A stretch of DNA of 23,509 nucleotides from a virus, in the IMG/VR virus record IMGVR_UViG_3300021197_000433, positions 1-23,509 of that record. The stretch is one strand, 5' to 3'. The notes below the pieces were generated by a model. The model made no database searches and was not told the origin of the DNA. It was given only the letters and a program-made list of their open reading frames with translations. The position numbers and the translations under genes are program-made. Positions 15,118 to 21,034 of this stretch are shown here, one piece after another (within the stretch, counting starts at the first letter, position 1; each line of letters opens with the position of its first letter).

Positions 15118-15388
15118 CTATCCATTCATCTTGCTTGGCTTTAACTTCTAAAACTTTTAATTCTGTTTGATGAACTTTAATCATTTGTTCAAGATACCAT
15201 ATTGCTTTTTTACAGTCATCTATCTTGTCAGTTAATTTTTCTGACTTCAATCCTTCTCTACTAATATACTTTAGTGCATTGCCTTTAATGTAGCCATAGA
15301 ACTCATCCTTGCTCATCTTTGCTTGCATATATTCTATTGTTTCTATACCCCCTTTCTTATAATGGTCAGGGTTTATCGTATCACTCAT
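15092..15388 (-). CDS. DUF3310 protein (T7 gp1.7-type domain)
   Basis: A 98-residue protein with the DUF3310 signature: INPDHYKKGGIETIEYMQAK, then FYGYIKGNALKYISR and KIDDCKKAIWYLEQMI. The same domain occurs in T7 gp1.7, reported as a nucleotide kinase, but here only the domain is present, so kinase activity is uncertain. It is the first gene of the second leftward group, with AAGGAG 7 bases before ATG 15388. It probably acts in nucleotide metabolism during DNA replication. Confidence 0.85.
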   Translation of the reverse strand: MSDTINPDHYKKGGIETIEYMQAKMSKDEFYGYIKGNALKYISREGLKSEKLTDKIDDCKKAIWYLEQMIKVHQTELKVLEVKAKQDEWIDDELHDED

Positions 15389-15493
15389 ATTTACTCCTTA
15401 TAATCATTAGGTAAAACTCATACATTGTTCACTCTGTTTAAACTTACTTTGCAATTAAAATAAAGCCTTGATTAACCAACAAGGAACTTAATT
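15389..15493. promoter_or_regulatory. Divergent intergenic region between DUF3310 group and pqqA
   Basis: This is the only place in the leftward block where genes point away from each other. It must hold start signals for the leftward DUF3310 group and the rightward pqqA. GTTTAAAC lies centrally at 15436-15443. TAAAAT at 15456-15461 is a candidate rightward -10 box, but there is no convincing -35, so promoters are not resolved. AAGGA at 15481-15485 is the pqqA ribosome binding site. Confidence 0.45.
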
Positions 15494-15565
15494 ATGTGGA
15501 CAAAACCATCAGCTACTGAAATGAGATTTGGCTTTGAAGTTACAATGTATGTAATGAACAAGTAA
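15494..15565 (+). CDS. pqqA: PqqA, precursor peptide of pyrroloquinoline quinone
   Basis: A 23-codon gene starting at ATG 15494 with AAGGA 8 bases upstream. The product starts MWTKPSATEMR and continues FGFEVTMYVMNK. Bacterial PqqA peptides are 22-29 residues with the same W-x-K-P start, a central R-x-G and the invariant E-V-T-x-Y; Glu15 and Tyr19 here are the residues that PqqE joins by a C-C bond and that become PQQ. Everything needed for a substrate is present, but no pqqB, C, D or E is in this window. It points rightward inside a leftward gene block and lies directly against the terminator of the upstream leftward group. It would feed a host PQQ pathway. Alternative explanations (chance ORF) are unlikely given length, motif order and ribosome site. 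Confidence 0.9.
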   Translation: MWTKPSATEMRFGFEVTMYVMNK

Positions 15566-15587
15566 AAAAAGGGGGCGATTAGCCCCC
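15564..15587 (-). terminator. Rho-independent terminator after the SSB gene
   Basis: On the minus strand GGGGGC (15587-15582), loop TAATC, GCCCCC (15576-15571) is followed by seven T (15570-15564). It lies 13 bases past the SSB stop and ends the first leftward group. On the plus strand the hairpin follows pqqA directly but has no T-run, so it would be a weaker stop in that direction. Confidence 0.9.
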
Positions 15588-15599
15588 AATCCCCCCTAG

Positions 15600-15902
15600 T
15601 TAAAACGGCACATCTTCTGACACTTGGTCAAAACCTTCTTTAGCTTGTGGAGCAGTTGTATTACTACTACCCTCATCTTTAAAGAACACTTTAGTATTAC
15701 CTAGTATAGCCCCTCTCGTTCCTGCTTCTCTTTCTTCTTGAGAAACAGATTGAGTAATCATACCATTGTTATCATATTGGTCTTTCTCATCCAAATTAAC
15801 AAATGCGGTTATGTTTAAATAAGTGCCTTTCTTACCATCAATAAGTTTAGCCTTATCAATCTTTGTTACATCAATACTTGCTGAAATTCCTACTGTTGCC
15901 AT
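15600..15902 (-). CDS. ssb: Single-stranded DNA-binding protein
   Basis: A 100-residue protein with an OB-fold-like beta pattern (VGISASIDVTKIDKAKLIDG, then GTYLNITAFVNLDEKDQYDN, and GAILGNTKVFFKDE), a flexible middle and the acidic C-terminal tip QVSEDVPF. That tip, ending in D-x-P-F, is the protein-interaction tail of bacterial and phage SSBs. It is shorter than E. coli SSB. It follows exonuclease and annealing-protein genes, with which it would act in recombination and replication. Start overlaps the exonuclease stop. Confidence 0.8.
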   Translation of the reverse strand: MATVGISASIDVTKIDKAKLIDGKKGTYLNITAFVNLDEKDQYDNNGMITQSVSQEEREAGTRGAILGNTKVFFKDEGSSNTTAPQAKEGFDQVSEDVPF

Positions 15903-16522
15903 TAGTTATTCTCCTTAATAAATTTAACTGAATCCATGACTTCTACTGCAAACTCATGAATATCTCTTTCTAGACGACCTATTAAATCATCATCTCTTTC
16001 TACTCTTTTGATAAAGAGCTTATAGTCATCAGGGAAGTCAGGGTGATAACAAACAAAGTCACACCACTTTCTACCCGTGCAAGCCATCTGCCACATCATT
16101 TGATGAATATATCGTTTCGGAATTACTGCGTTCTGCAATATCTCCGTATGTGTTGTTGCTTGGGGGCATTTTATTTCTATCAATCCCTCATCTCCTACCA
16201 TTCCATCAGGGCTAGCCCCTGACATCATGACTGTTGGGTGGTCTACAAAACCTTCCTCTTTAACATCTACATCTTTAAGTAGCCCTAGCTTTGCTATGTA
16301 AGCGTTTCTAGCCTCATCTTCATACTCAACCCCATGTCTCATAGCTTCGTTCATAAATATCTTAACGGGCTTACCTGTCAGTTGCTCGGTAATGAGTTGT
16401 GTTCTATACTTTCTTTTGTATTGGCTCTCACCATTCTTAACTTTAACAATCACATTATCTACATTACTAGCAGTGACCTTACCGACCCTTGCTTGAAACC
16501 ACTCTGGTGACCTTTGTTCCAT
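15902..16522 (-). CDS. YqaJ / lambda-type 5'-3' exonuclease
   Basis: A 206-residue protein of the YqaJ viral recombinase family (PF09588). It opens with RSPEWFQARVGKVTASNV, has MRHGVEYEDEARN near residue 65, and the catalytic SGASPDGMVG...LIEIKCP, where Asp106, Glu116 and Lys118 form the PD-(D/E)XK centre; Gln141 and Gln145 in HQMMWQM are also conserved. It resects double-stranded ends to give 3' single strands for the annealing protein encoded just upstream. The start follows SD-like GGA and the octamer GTTTAAAC, whose TAA ends the previous gene. Confidence 0.92.
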   Translation of the reverse strand: MEQRSPEWFQARVGKVTASNVDNVIVKVKNGESQYKRKYRTQLITEQLTGKPVKIFMNEAMRHGVEYEDEARNAYIAKLGLLKDVDVKEEGFVDHPTVMMSGASPDGMVGDEGLIEIKCPQATTHTEILQNAVIPKRYIHQMMWQMACTGRKWCDFVCYHPDFPDDYKLFIKRVERDDDLIGRLERDIHEFAVEVMDSVKFIKENN

Positions 16523-16524
16523 GT

Positions 16525-17022
16525 TTAAACATCCTTTTTAATTGTTTCTATAAATGGCATACATAACTTTCTGTCTGCCTCGTTTAAACCATTAAAGTAT
16601 TGTCTAGCCGTAGCTACACCTTGCTCTTTATATATGTTCTCTATGCGTTCCAGAACATCTCCTTCTGGCAAGTCCTCACCTTGATAGATATACAAACCAA
16701 TACCATGTAATGATATAGCTTTTGCTAAACATCTTTGCATAGCAGTATTGAGTTGCATAGCATTAGGATTTTTAATAGCTTGGTTCTTAAAATCTATTAC
16801 AGGTAATTGTGAAGTGACATTTTTACCAAATGCTTGAACTGTGCAGAACACCATCATACTGCCATCAGGTAATGTCATAGGGTCTGCATAACCCCATGTT
16901 GCTGACTCGTCATGTTGCAATAAAGTATCTACTGCCCATGCCCATGATAGATAAGTAAACTTACCTTTCTTCTCTGTATATTTGCTAACATCTATCTTTC
17001 TTAACTCTGCGTATTTACTCAT
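16525..17022 (-). CDS. Single-strand annealing protein, Sak3/DUF1071 type
   Basis: A 165-residue protein: DVSKYTEKKGKFTYLSWAWA near the N-terminus, then VDTLLQHDESATWGYADP and MVFCTVQAFGKNVTSQLPVI, and NAMQLNTAMQRCLAKAISLH followed by GIGLYIYQGEDLP. This is the DUF1071 pattern (PF06378), grouped with Rad52-like Sak3 phage recombinases. It would anneal complementary strands exposed by the exonuclease. Its ATG overlaps the preceding stop (ATGA), and its own stop lies inside GTTTAAAC. Confidence 0.85.
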   Translation of the reverse strand: MSKYAELRKIDVSKYTEKKGKFTYLSWAWAVDTLLQHDESATWGYADPMTLPDGSMMVFCTVQAFGKNVTSQLPVIDFKNQAIKNPNAMQLNTAMQRCLAKAISLHGIGLYIYQGEDLPEGDVLERIENIYKEQGVATARQYFNGLNEADRKLCMPFIETIKKDV

Positions 17023-17177
17023 GACTTACCCCCAAATATTTCATTTATGATTTGTTGTTTGTAGGCAAGTTGAGACATCTGTTCTATCTCTTGATAGTCT
17101 TTAGCCATCTCTTGTTGTAATTGGTCTTGTGATTCTACTTGCTGAACTGCAAGTGATAATTCTGTTGATTTACTCAT
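17019..17177 (-). CDS. 52-residue Gln-rich coiled-coil protein
   Basis: ATG 17177 is preceded by AAGGAG 8 bases upstream. The product (MSKSTELSLAVQQVESQDQL, then QQEMAKDYQEIEQMSQLAYK) is rich in Gln and Glu and looks like one long helix or coiled coil, ending IFGGKS. The stop overlaps the annealing-protein start. It may be an accessory subunit of the recombination or replication complex; family unknown. Confidence 0.6.
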   Translation of the reverse strand: MSKSTELSLAVQQVESQDQLQQEMAKDYQEIEQMSQLAYKQQIINEIFGGKS

Positions 17178-17207
17178 GTGTTTCTCCTTTCTTGTTAAAA
17201 GTTAATA

Positions 17208-17360
17208 TTACTTTACACTGTTAATTTTATTTGTCAAACTTTTATTTACTTTGTCCCAATTTTTAGATTTATAAACTTTTCCATCTTTGCTTGTTGCTCT
17301 ATATTCAACATCTTTAAAACTTTGTTTAAACGCTTTAATAAACTCATTAGCAGTTAGCAT
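17208..17360 (-). CDS. 50-residue basic protein, unknown
   Basis: ATG 17360 lies inside the last codons of the helicase gene in another frame, so translation is probably coupled. The product MLTANEFIKAFKQSFKDVEY then RATSKDGKVYKSKNWDKVNK is strongly basic, with a helical start and a Lys-rich tail; DNA binding is plausible. GTTTAAAC at 17324-17331 (within the longer TGTTTAAACGCT) encodes F-K here. Confidence 0.55.
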   Translation of the reverse strand: MLTANEFIKAFKQSFKDVEYRATSKDGKVYKSKNWDKVNKSLTNKINSVK

Positions 17361-18268
17361 GGTCTCTCCGAAAATCTCTGTTTAAACTTGTTAAACCAAA
17401 AAGAAAATGTTCCCTCAAATGGGTGGTTTCTTTGTTTCTGAACCATTAAGTATGAAGTGCAAGGATTATCTCCTTCCTCTAACTCGCCTAACATCTTTGC
17501 CTGTTCTATATCTTTTCTTCTATGCAAACAGATAATATTGTCTGTTAGGTTTCTAATATGGCTACTCCCTAAAATATGTGAAGCGTCAGGTATTACTGTT
17601 TCATCTGCTAATTTTTTAGTATGAGCAACCAAGAAAACATGAATATTTAAGTCTCTAGCAAGGCAACTAATTTTATTGATAAACTTTTTCTGACTTGCGT
17701 AATCATCTTCTGCAATGCTATCTACTTTCATTAGACTGTCTATAACAAAAACATCACAATCATGAACATTTTTCCCGAAATGTAGACTAGCGACTAAATC
17801 ATCTTCAGATGTTGTTCCTTGTGCATTAAATAACCACAACTTATTTTTGTATTTTTCACAAAACTCCTCAATATGTTGGTCATTCGCTTCTCTGATTCCT
17901 GTTTGTTGAATCATTTTTGCTATCTGTATTACAGGTCTCATCTCCATACTTGCTACTAAAACATTTGTATAGGTCATTAAGTTAAGTAATACCTGTGACA
18001 AGAAAGTAGTTTTTCCTGACCCTGAACTGCCTGTCAAGATTGTTACCTCTCCTCGCCTTACAAGAAAATTACTATCCTCATCAGTTTTTTGAAAACCTAA
18101 AGAAAACCCAGAGTTTTTCTCATTACGATAATAATTTTTTACATCATCTACTAAATTATCTGTCGTTTTTACTTTAAAATCTGTTTCTTCTTCATAAAAA
18201 CCACCCTCTTGCAAAGTTTTTCTGTTAATAGTCAACTGCTCTACAATGCTACCGACATCAGTTTTCAT
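17354..18268 (-). CDS. Replicative DNA helicase, RecA/DnaB-fold, no primase domain
   Basis: A 304-residue protein with a Walker A loop GSSGSGKT at residues 80-87 (Lys86), VLVASMEM at 103-110, a Walker B-like VFVIDSL with Asp177, VFLVAHTKK at 211-219 and the arginine-finger-side SSHIRNLTDNIICLHRRK. This is the C-terminal helicase domain of DnaB/T7 gp4 proteins. The N-terminal 70 residues show no zinc or TOPRIM primase motif, so priming must come from another protein or the host. It overlaps the O-like gene by ATGA, which suggests initiator plus helicase acting together. GTTTAAAC occurs at 17380-17387. Confidence 0.88.
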   Translation of the reverse strand: MKTDVGSIVEQLTINRKTLQEGGFYEEETDFKVKTTDNLVDDVKNYYRNEKNSGFSLGFQKTDEDSNFLVRRGEVTILTGSSGSGKTTFLSQVLLNLMTYTNVLVASMEMRPVIQIAKMIQQTGIREANDQHIEEFCEKYKNKLWLFNAQGTTSEDDLVASLHFGKNVHDCDVFVIDSLMKVDSIAEDDYASQKKFINKISCLARDLNIHVFLVAHTKKLADETVIPDASHILGSSHIRNLTDNIICLHRRKDIEQAKMLGELEEGDNPCTSYLMVQKQRNHPFEGTFSFWFNKFKQRFSERPC

Positions 18269-18858
18269 AAAGCACCTCTAATTTGTGTTGGTGATTTAGG
18301 ATTATCATTCCACCTTTCTTGATTAATAATAACTTCAGGGCTAGGATTAAAACCCTCTAACCACTCTCTCGTTTTTTTCATGGTAGCAGTCCAAGAAATA
18401 ATTTTTTTTGAAATGTCGTCTAATTTTTTTGATTTCCATTTTTCTAAACAACCTTTCTTATTTACTTTTCTTTTATCAGGTAATGACTCCCACCATTTTT
18501 CAAAATGTTCAGCAGTGCCTTTTACAACTTCAGATTTTAAAACTGTCAGCATTAATTCTTTTTTTAGGTCTTGCTCTGTTACTTCATAGAACCAATTTTT
18601 TGCGTTTAAACTAGCGTATATTTTTTCTAGTTTTTTCTCATCTTGTCTTAAACGAAAAGCACAAGATTTTAGGTCAGGCAATACACCATTAAACTGCGAG
18701 GCTAAATCCCAAGCCTCTCTTAAAAACAGTCTTTCTGTTTCTGACAATTCCATGTAAGTAACATCATTTAAAATATCGCCACCATACATTTTATACCAAC
18801 TCATTTTATTTTTATGTTTGTAATGTTGGAACTTGTCCCAATTTTTTATTTTAAACAT
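18265..18858 (-). CDS. O-like replication initiation / helicase-loading protein
   Basis: A 197-residue protein. The first 75 residues (WYKMYGGDILNDVTYMELSE, then TERLFLREAWDLAS and a winged-helix-like SCAFRLRQDEKKLEKI) resemble the N-terminal winged helix of phage replication organisers. The C-terminal part has FEKWWESLPDKRKVNKKGCL followed by EKWKSKK and NPSPEVIINQERWND, the pattern of helicase-recruiting ends of phage O/replisome organiser proteins. Adjacent, overlapping helicase gene supports this. GTTTAAAC is at 18604-18611. Confidence 0.65.
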   Translation of the reverse strand: MFKIKNWDKFQHYKHKNKMSWYKMYGGDILNDVTYMELSETERLFLREAWDLASQFNGVLPDLKSCAFRLRQDEKKLEKIYASLNAKNWFYEVTEQDLKKELMLTVLKSEVVKGTAEHFEKWWESLPDKRKVNKKGCLEKWKSKKLDDISKKIISWTATMKKTREWLEGFNPSPEVIINQERWNDNPKSPTQIRGAL

Positions 18859-18876
18859 TATTTTTCCTTTTTATGT

Positions 18877-19044
18877 TTAAACAGATTTAGTTAAATACTC
18901 CTTAATTTCATACTGTCTTAATTTTGGTATCTGTTGATTGATAAACCATTTTGAAACTGCCTGTCTACTGATTTGTAATTTGTCTGCAATGTCAGATTGA
19001 TTTCTAAAATTTTCTAGCAGATATTCAAATGTAATTTTTTCCAT
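18877..19044 (-). CDS. Cro-like helix-turn-helix repressor
   Basis: A 55-residue protein read from ATG 19044 (AAGGAG 8 bases upstream) to a TAA that lies inside GTTTAAAC 18875-18882. NQSDIADKLQISRQAVSKWF (residues 15-34) is a canonical helix-turn-helix with S-x-x-A-x-x-L-x-x-x-x-x-x-V-S-x-W, as in Cro and YdaS-type regulators; INQQIPKLRQYEIKEYL follows. It is the first leftward gene and borders the divergent control region, so it likely regulates both directions. No CI partner is visible in the window. Confidence 0.85.
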   Translation of the reverse strand: MEKITFEYLLENFRNQSDIADKLQISRQAVSKWFINQQIPKLRQYEIKEYLTKSV

Positions 19045-19075
19045 TTATTACTCCTTGTTAATTGATTGAGATGTC

Positions 19076-19104
19076 ATCTTATGCTGAACAAAAAAGATTG
19101 TCAA
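19076..19104 (-). promoter_or_regulatory. Candidate leftward promoter
   Basis: On the minus strand TTGACA (19104-19099), 17-base spacer, TAAGAT (19081-19076). The -35 is a perfect match and the -10 matches four of six positions. It lies 32 bases before the Cro-like start codon. Confidence 0.5.
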
Positions 19105-19180
19105 GTAAAGTCTGAAAAATAAACATCATCATCACCCATATATATATTCTTTTCTAATCTTATCTTATCTGTTATATACA

Positions 19181-19211
19181 TTGTCTAGAGGTTGTCTAGA
19201 GCCTCTCTAGA
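19181..19211. promoter_or_regulatory. Operator-like cluster: three TCTAGA boxes at 11-base spacing
   Basis: TCTAGA begins at 19184, 19195 and 19206. The first two units read TTGTCTAGAG and the third CTCTCTAGAG. One helical turn between palindromic cores would place three proteins on the same DNA face. The location between the two divergent promoters makes it the best candidate operator for the Cro-like protein. Confidence 0.6.
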
Positions 19212-19264
19212 GTAAGTCTGTTTAAACTTATAAATCAATAACTTAAAAATAATAAATAAAAAGG

Positions 19265-19294
19265 TTGACATTTATTTATGTATTATGTCATTAT
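19265..19294 (+). promoter_or_regulatory. Candidate rightward early promoter
   Basis: TTGACA at 19265-19270 with CATTAT at 19289-19294 (spacer 18). The -35 is perfect; the -10 matches four of six positions. Transcription would start just before the first rightward gene at 19324. Confidence 0.5.
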
Positions 19295-19323
19295 GTCTTT
19301 ACATTAATAAAAGGAGAGCAAAA

Positions 19324-19494
19324 ATGAGAGATTATGAGTATGAAGTGATTGGTTACTTGTTAGCTAAAGTTGACCAAGAAACAGGTGAGGAAGTATTGAA
19401 CAGGCATGGAGATGTAAAGTTGTTTAAACACCTAGACAATACGATTGATGTTCTAGGATTTTCAGAAGAAACAGTAGAGGAGATAAAACAATGA
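19324..19494 (+). CDS. First rightward early gene, 56 residues, unknown
   Basis: Start at ATG 19324, with AAAAGGAG 8 bases upstream, preferred over the in-frame ATG at 19285, which lies in the promoter region. The acidic product (MRDYEYEVIGYLLAKVDQET, then GDVKLFKHLDNTIDVLGFSE) has no recognised domain. It carries GTTTAAAC at 19422-19429. It overlaps the next gene by 4 bases. As the first product of the rightward promoter it is a candidate early takeover protein. Confidence 0.7.
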   Translation: MRDYEYEVIGYLLAKVDQETGEEVLNRHGDVKLFKHLDNTIDVLGFSEETVEEIKQ

Positions 19495-19727
19495 ATAGCG
19501 AAGAAATATGGACAGAAAAAGTAGCAAAGTATTTAGTAGGCAAAAAGATTGTAGCGGTTAAATATCTACCATTAGATGAAACGACTGAATGGGGTTGGTA
19601 TAAAAGACCTTGTGAAATTCATTTAGATGATGGCACTATTATTACACCAAGTGCAGATGATGAGGGCAATGATGGTGGCTCTCTTATGACTAACAATAGA
19701 AACTTACAGTGCATACCAACATTATAG
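19491..19727 (+). CDS. 78-residue early protein, unknown
   Basis: Overlaps the previous stop (ATGA). It contains KIVAVKYLPLDETTEWGWYK, RPCEIHLDDGTIITPSADDE and GNDGGSL, a pattern of paired strands with an acidic D-D-E-G-N-D-G-G turn that recurs in short phage proteins of unknown role. The acidic cluster could bind a metal. No membrane segment. Function not recognised. Confidence 0.7.
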   Translation: MNSEEIWTEKVAKYLVGKKIVAVKYLPLDETTEWGWYKRPCEIHLDDGTIITPSADDEGNDGGSLMTNNRNLQCIPTL

Positions 19728-19737
19728 GAGAGTAAAG

Positions 19738-19878
19738 ATGAATTTAGATGAGATTTTTAAATGTATTAGTTGTAAAGAAAAGTTTGAGCATAGGTATTGT
19801 AGTGAGCATGATGTTGCATATTGTCATTCTTGCTATCAATGGATTAATGATGAACATTTATCAGAATTGGAGAATTAA
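19738..19878 (+). CDS. 46-residue zinc-binding early protein
   Basis: ATG 19738 is preceded by AGGAG 8 bases upstream. The product has C-x-x-C near residues 9-12 (FKCISCKEKF), Cys21 and His24 (YCSEH) and CHSC at 29-32, together a compact two-site zinc-finger layout. Its stop is part of TAAACATG, joining it to the next gene. It may bind nucleic acid or a host protein. Confidence 0.65.
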   Translation: MNLDEIFKCISCKEKFEHRYCSEHDVAYCHSCYQWINDEHLSELEN

Positions 19879-19880
19879 AC

Positions 19881-20063
19881 ATGAAAAATTATACACTTTA
19901 TGCAATAAGAGAGGTTGGTGAGGTAGCAGTTATCCAAGCCAATTCTAAAGACGAAGCGATTGAAAAAGTAACAAACGAAGATTGGGAGATTGACCAAGAT
20001 TTAAATTGGGAAATCACATCAGTAAAAGAAGATGGTGAATCATGGGAGAGTAAACATGAGTAA
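19881..20063 (+). CDS. 60-residue early protein, unknown
   Basis: Linked to the previous gene by TAAACATG, with GGAG in the preceding codons. The product is acidic: MKNYTLYAIREVGEVAVIQA, then NSKDEAIEKVTNEDWEIDQD. The strand-helix-strand pattern (YTLYAI...EAVIQA...KDEAIEKV) resembles small ferredoxin-like phage proteins. Function unknown. Confidence 0.65.
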   Translation: MKNYTLYAIREVGEVAVIQANSKDEAIEKVTNEDWEIDQDLNWEITSVKEDGESWESKHE

Positions 20064-20475
20064 TAAAATAAGTATAAAAGAGTTTTATGATTGGATAGAT
20101 GAGAATGAAGATGTGTTGGAATCAATAGATAATAATATTTATGATTATGATGATGAACTAAATGCTGAAGGTAAGTTAGAAACTTCGTTGGGTAGAGAAA
20201 TAGGAAAGGTTGAACTTAAGAAGTTACTAGACGATTTTCTGAATAAAGAGTTAGATGTAAAGTATGGCAAAGTAAATGATGACATGACACTATACAATGT
20301 TTTTTATACCTATGGGGGTGTGCATGAGTATGAGGGAACTACCAATAATATTAAGACATGGTTAGCTATGCATAACAAAGATAGATTAGCTAGTGGAGAG
20401 GGGTTTGAGTGGGAAGATGAGTTTAGTTTTGAAGAAATAGATTTTGCAATATATAAGGAGAATGAACATGAGTAA
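20056..20475 (+). CDS. 139-residue acidic early protein, unknown
   Basis: Start at ATG 20056 because GGGAG lies 9 bases upstream; the longer in-frame start is inside the previous gene. The product is strongly acidic (DYDDELNAEGKLETSLGREI, and GFEWEDEFSFEEIDFA near the end), with a helical first half and a beta-containing middle (NVFYTYGGVHEYEGTTNNIK). No catalytic motif is seen. It is the largest of the early block and could be an inhibitor or DNA-mimic-like protein, which is speculation. Confidence 0.65.
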   Translation: MSNKISIKEFYDWIDENEDVLESIDNNIYDYDDELNAEGKLETSLGREIGKVELKKLLDDFLNKELDVKYGKVNDDMTLYNVFYTYGGVHEYEGTTNNIKTWLAMHNKDRLASGEGFEWEDEFSFEEIDFAIYKENEHE

Positions 20476-20644
20476 TTATGACTACGATATAGATGTCAAT
20501 ATACCAACAACAGTAAGGTTGGATAATGGCAATGTTTTAGATTTAAAATTAACTAGCAAAATTTTAAATGACTCAACACTAGATAGAATTTTTCAAGACA
20601 TTGATGATTTTTTAGAAAATGAATTTCAAGGGGGGATTGAGTAA
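20468..20644 (+). CDS. 58-residue acidic early protein, unknown
   Basis: Start at ATG 20468, with AAGGAG 7 bases upstream, overlapping the end of the preceding gene. The product begins MSNYDYDIDVNIPTTVRLDN and ends in an acidic helix (LDRIFQDIDDFLENEFQGGI). No recognised motif. The stop shares a base with the next start (TAATG). Confidence 0.65.
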   Translation: MSNYDYDIDVNIPTTVRLDNGNVLDLKLTSKILNDSTLDRIFQDIDDFLENEFQGGIE

Positions 20645-20865
20645 TGATTAATTTTTTAATGGAAGATAAAGAGGTAGAAATTTTTTTAAGATTTAAGGCA
20701 TGGAAAATGAACCTGATTGATAAGTGGGAAGTTTATCCATTTTGTCATGAGTATATAAAAAATAATTTAATATCAAAATCATTTGTTGTTGACACTGCAA
20801 AAGAAATATGCGATATTAAATCTGAAGTCGTTGACATGAGATTAGACGACATATCTAAAATGTAA
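20644..20865 (+). CDS. 73-residue early protein, unknown
   Basis: Coupled by TAATG to the gene before. The product has a mixed charged and aromatic N-terminus (MINFLMEDKEVEIFLRFKAW) and a helical C-terminus (VVDTAKEICDIKSEVVDMRL). No motif recognised. It is followed by AAAAAGGAGTGTTTAAACATG-type junction sequence for the next gene, the first of the octamer junctions on the plus strand. Confidence 0.6.
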   Translation: MINFLMEDKEVEIFLRFKAWKMNLIDKWEVYPFCHEYIKNNLISKSFVVDTAKEICDIKSEVVDMRLDDISKM

Positions 20866-20881
20866 AAAGGAGTGTTTAAAC

Positions 20882-21034
20882 ATGGAAAGACGAGACGAAG
20901 ATTGGATTAACCCACCAGAAGAAAAAGATGATTATGAACCTGATTGGGATAGCATTAATGACAACATATGGTTAAGTGAACATGATGATGATGATGAAAT
21001 AGAAATTGAAGTGGAGTTAGAAGATGATGAATAA
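20882..21034 (+). CDS. 50-residue extremely acidic protein, possible DNA mimic
   Basis: ATG 20882 directly follows AAGGAGTGTTTAAAC. The product starts MERRDEDWINPPEEKDDYEP and ends EHDDDDEIEIEVELEDDE; about half of all residues are Asp or Glu. That composition is seen in DNA-mimic or RNA-polymerase/restriction inhibitor proteins of phages, but also in small tails without such a role. No cysteine or membrane segment. Function unproven. Confidence 0.6.
   Translation: MERRDEDWINPPEEKDDYEPDWDSINDNIWLSEHDDDDEIEIEVELEDDE

Larger units (their letters stand above)
19045..19323. promoter_or_regulatory. Divergent control region between leftward and rightward early genes
   Basis: About 280 bases without a gene separate the Cro-like gene from the rightward small-gene block. 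The region contains a candidate leftward promoter near 19076-19104, three in-phase TCTAGA boxes at 19184-19211, GTTTAAAC at 19220-19227 and a rightward promoter near 19265-19294. A pyrimidine/AT-rich stretch with TATATATAT (19137-19180) lies between. This is the likely decision or timing switch for early transcription. Confidence 0.7.

Noticed and set aside
15389-15600. A fuller PQQ biosynthesis cluster
   Set aside because: No reading frame in the window resembles PqqB, PqqC, PqqD or the radical-SAM PqqE; only the precursor gene is present.
18877-19323. A lambda-like lysogeny switch
   Set aside because: A Cro-like protein and operator-like boxes are present, but no CI-type repressor, integrase or attachment site is visible, so lysogeny is not supported from this window.
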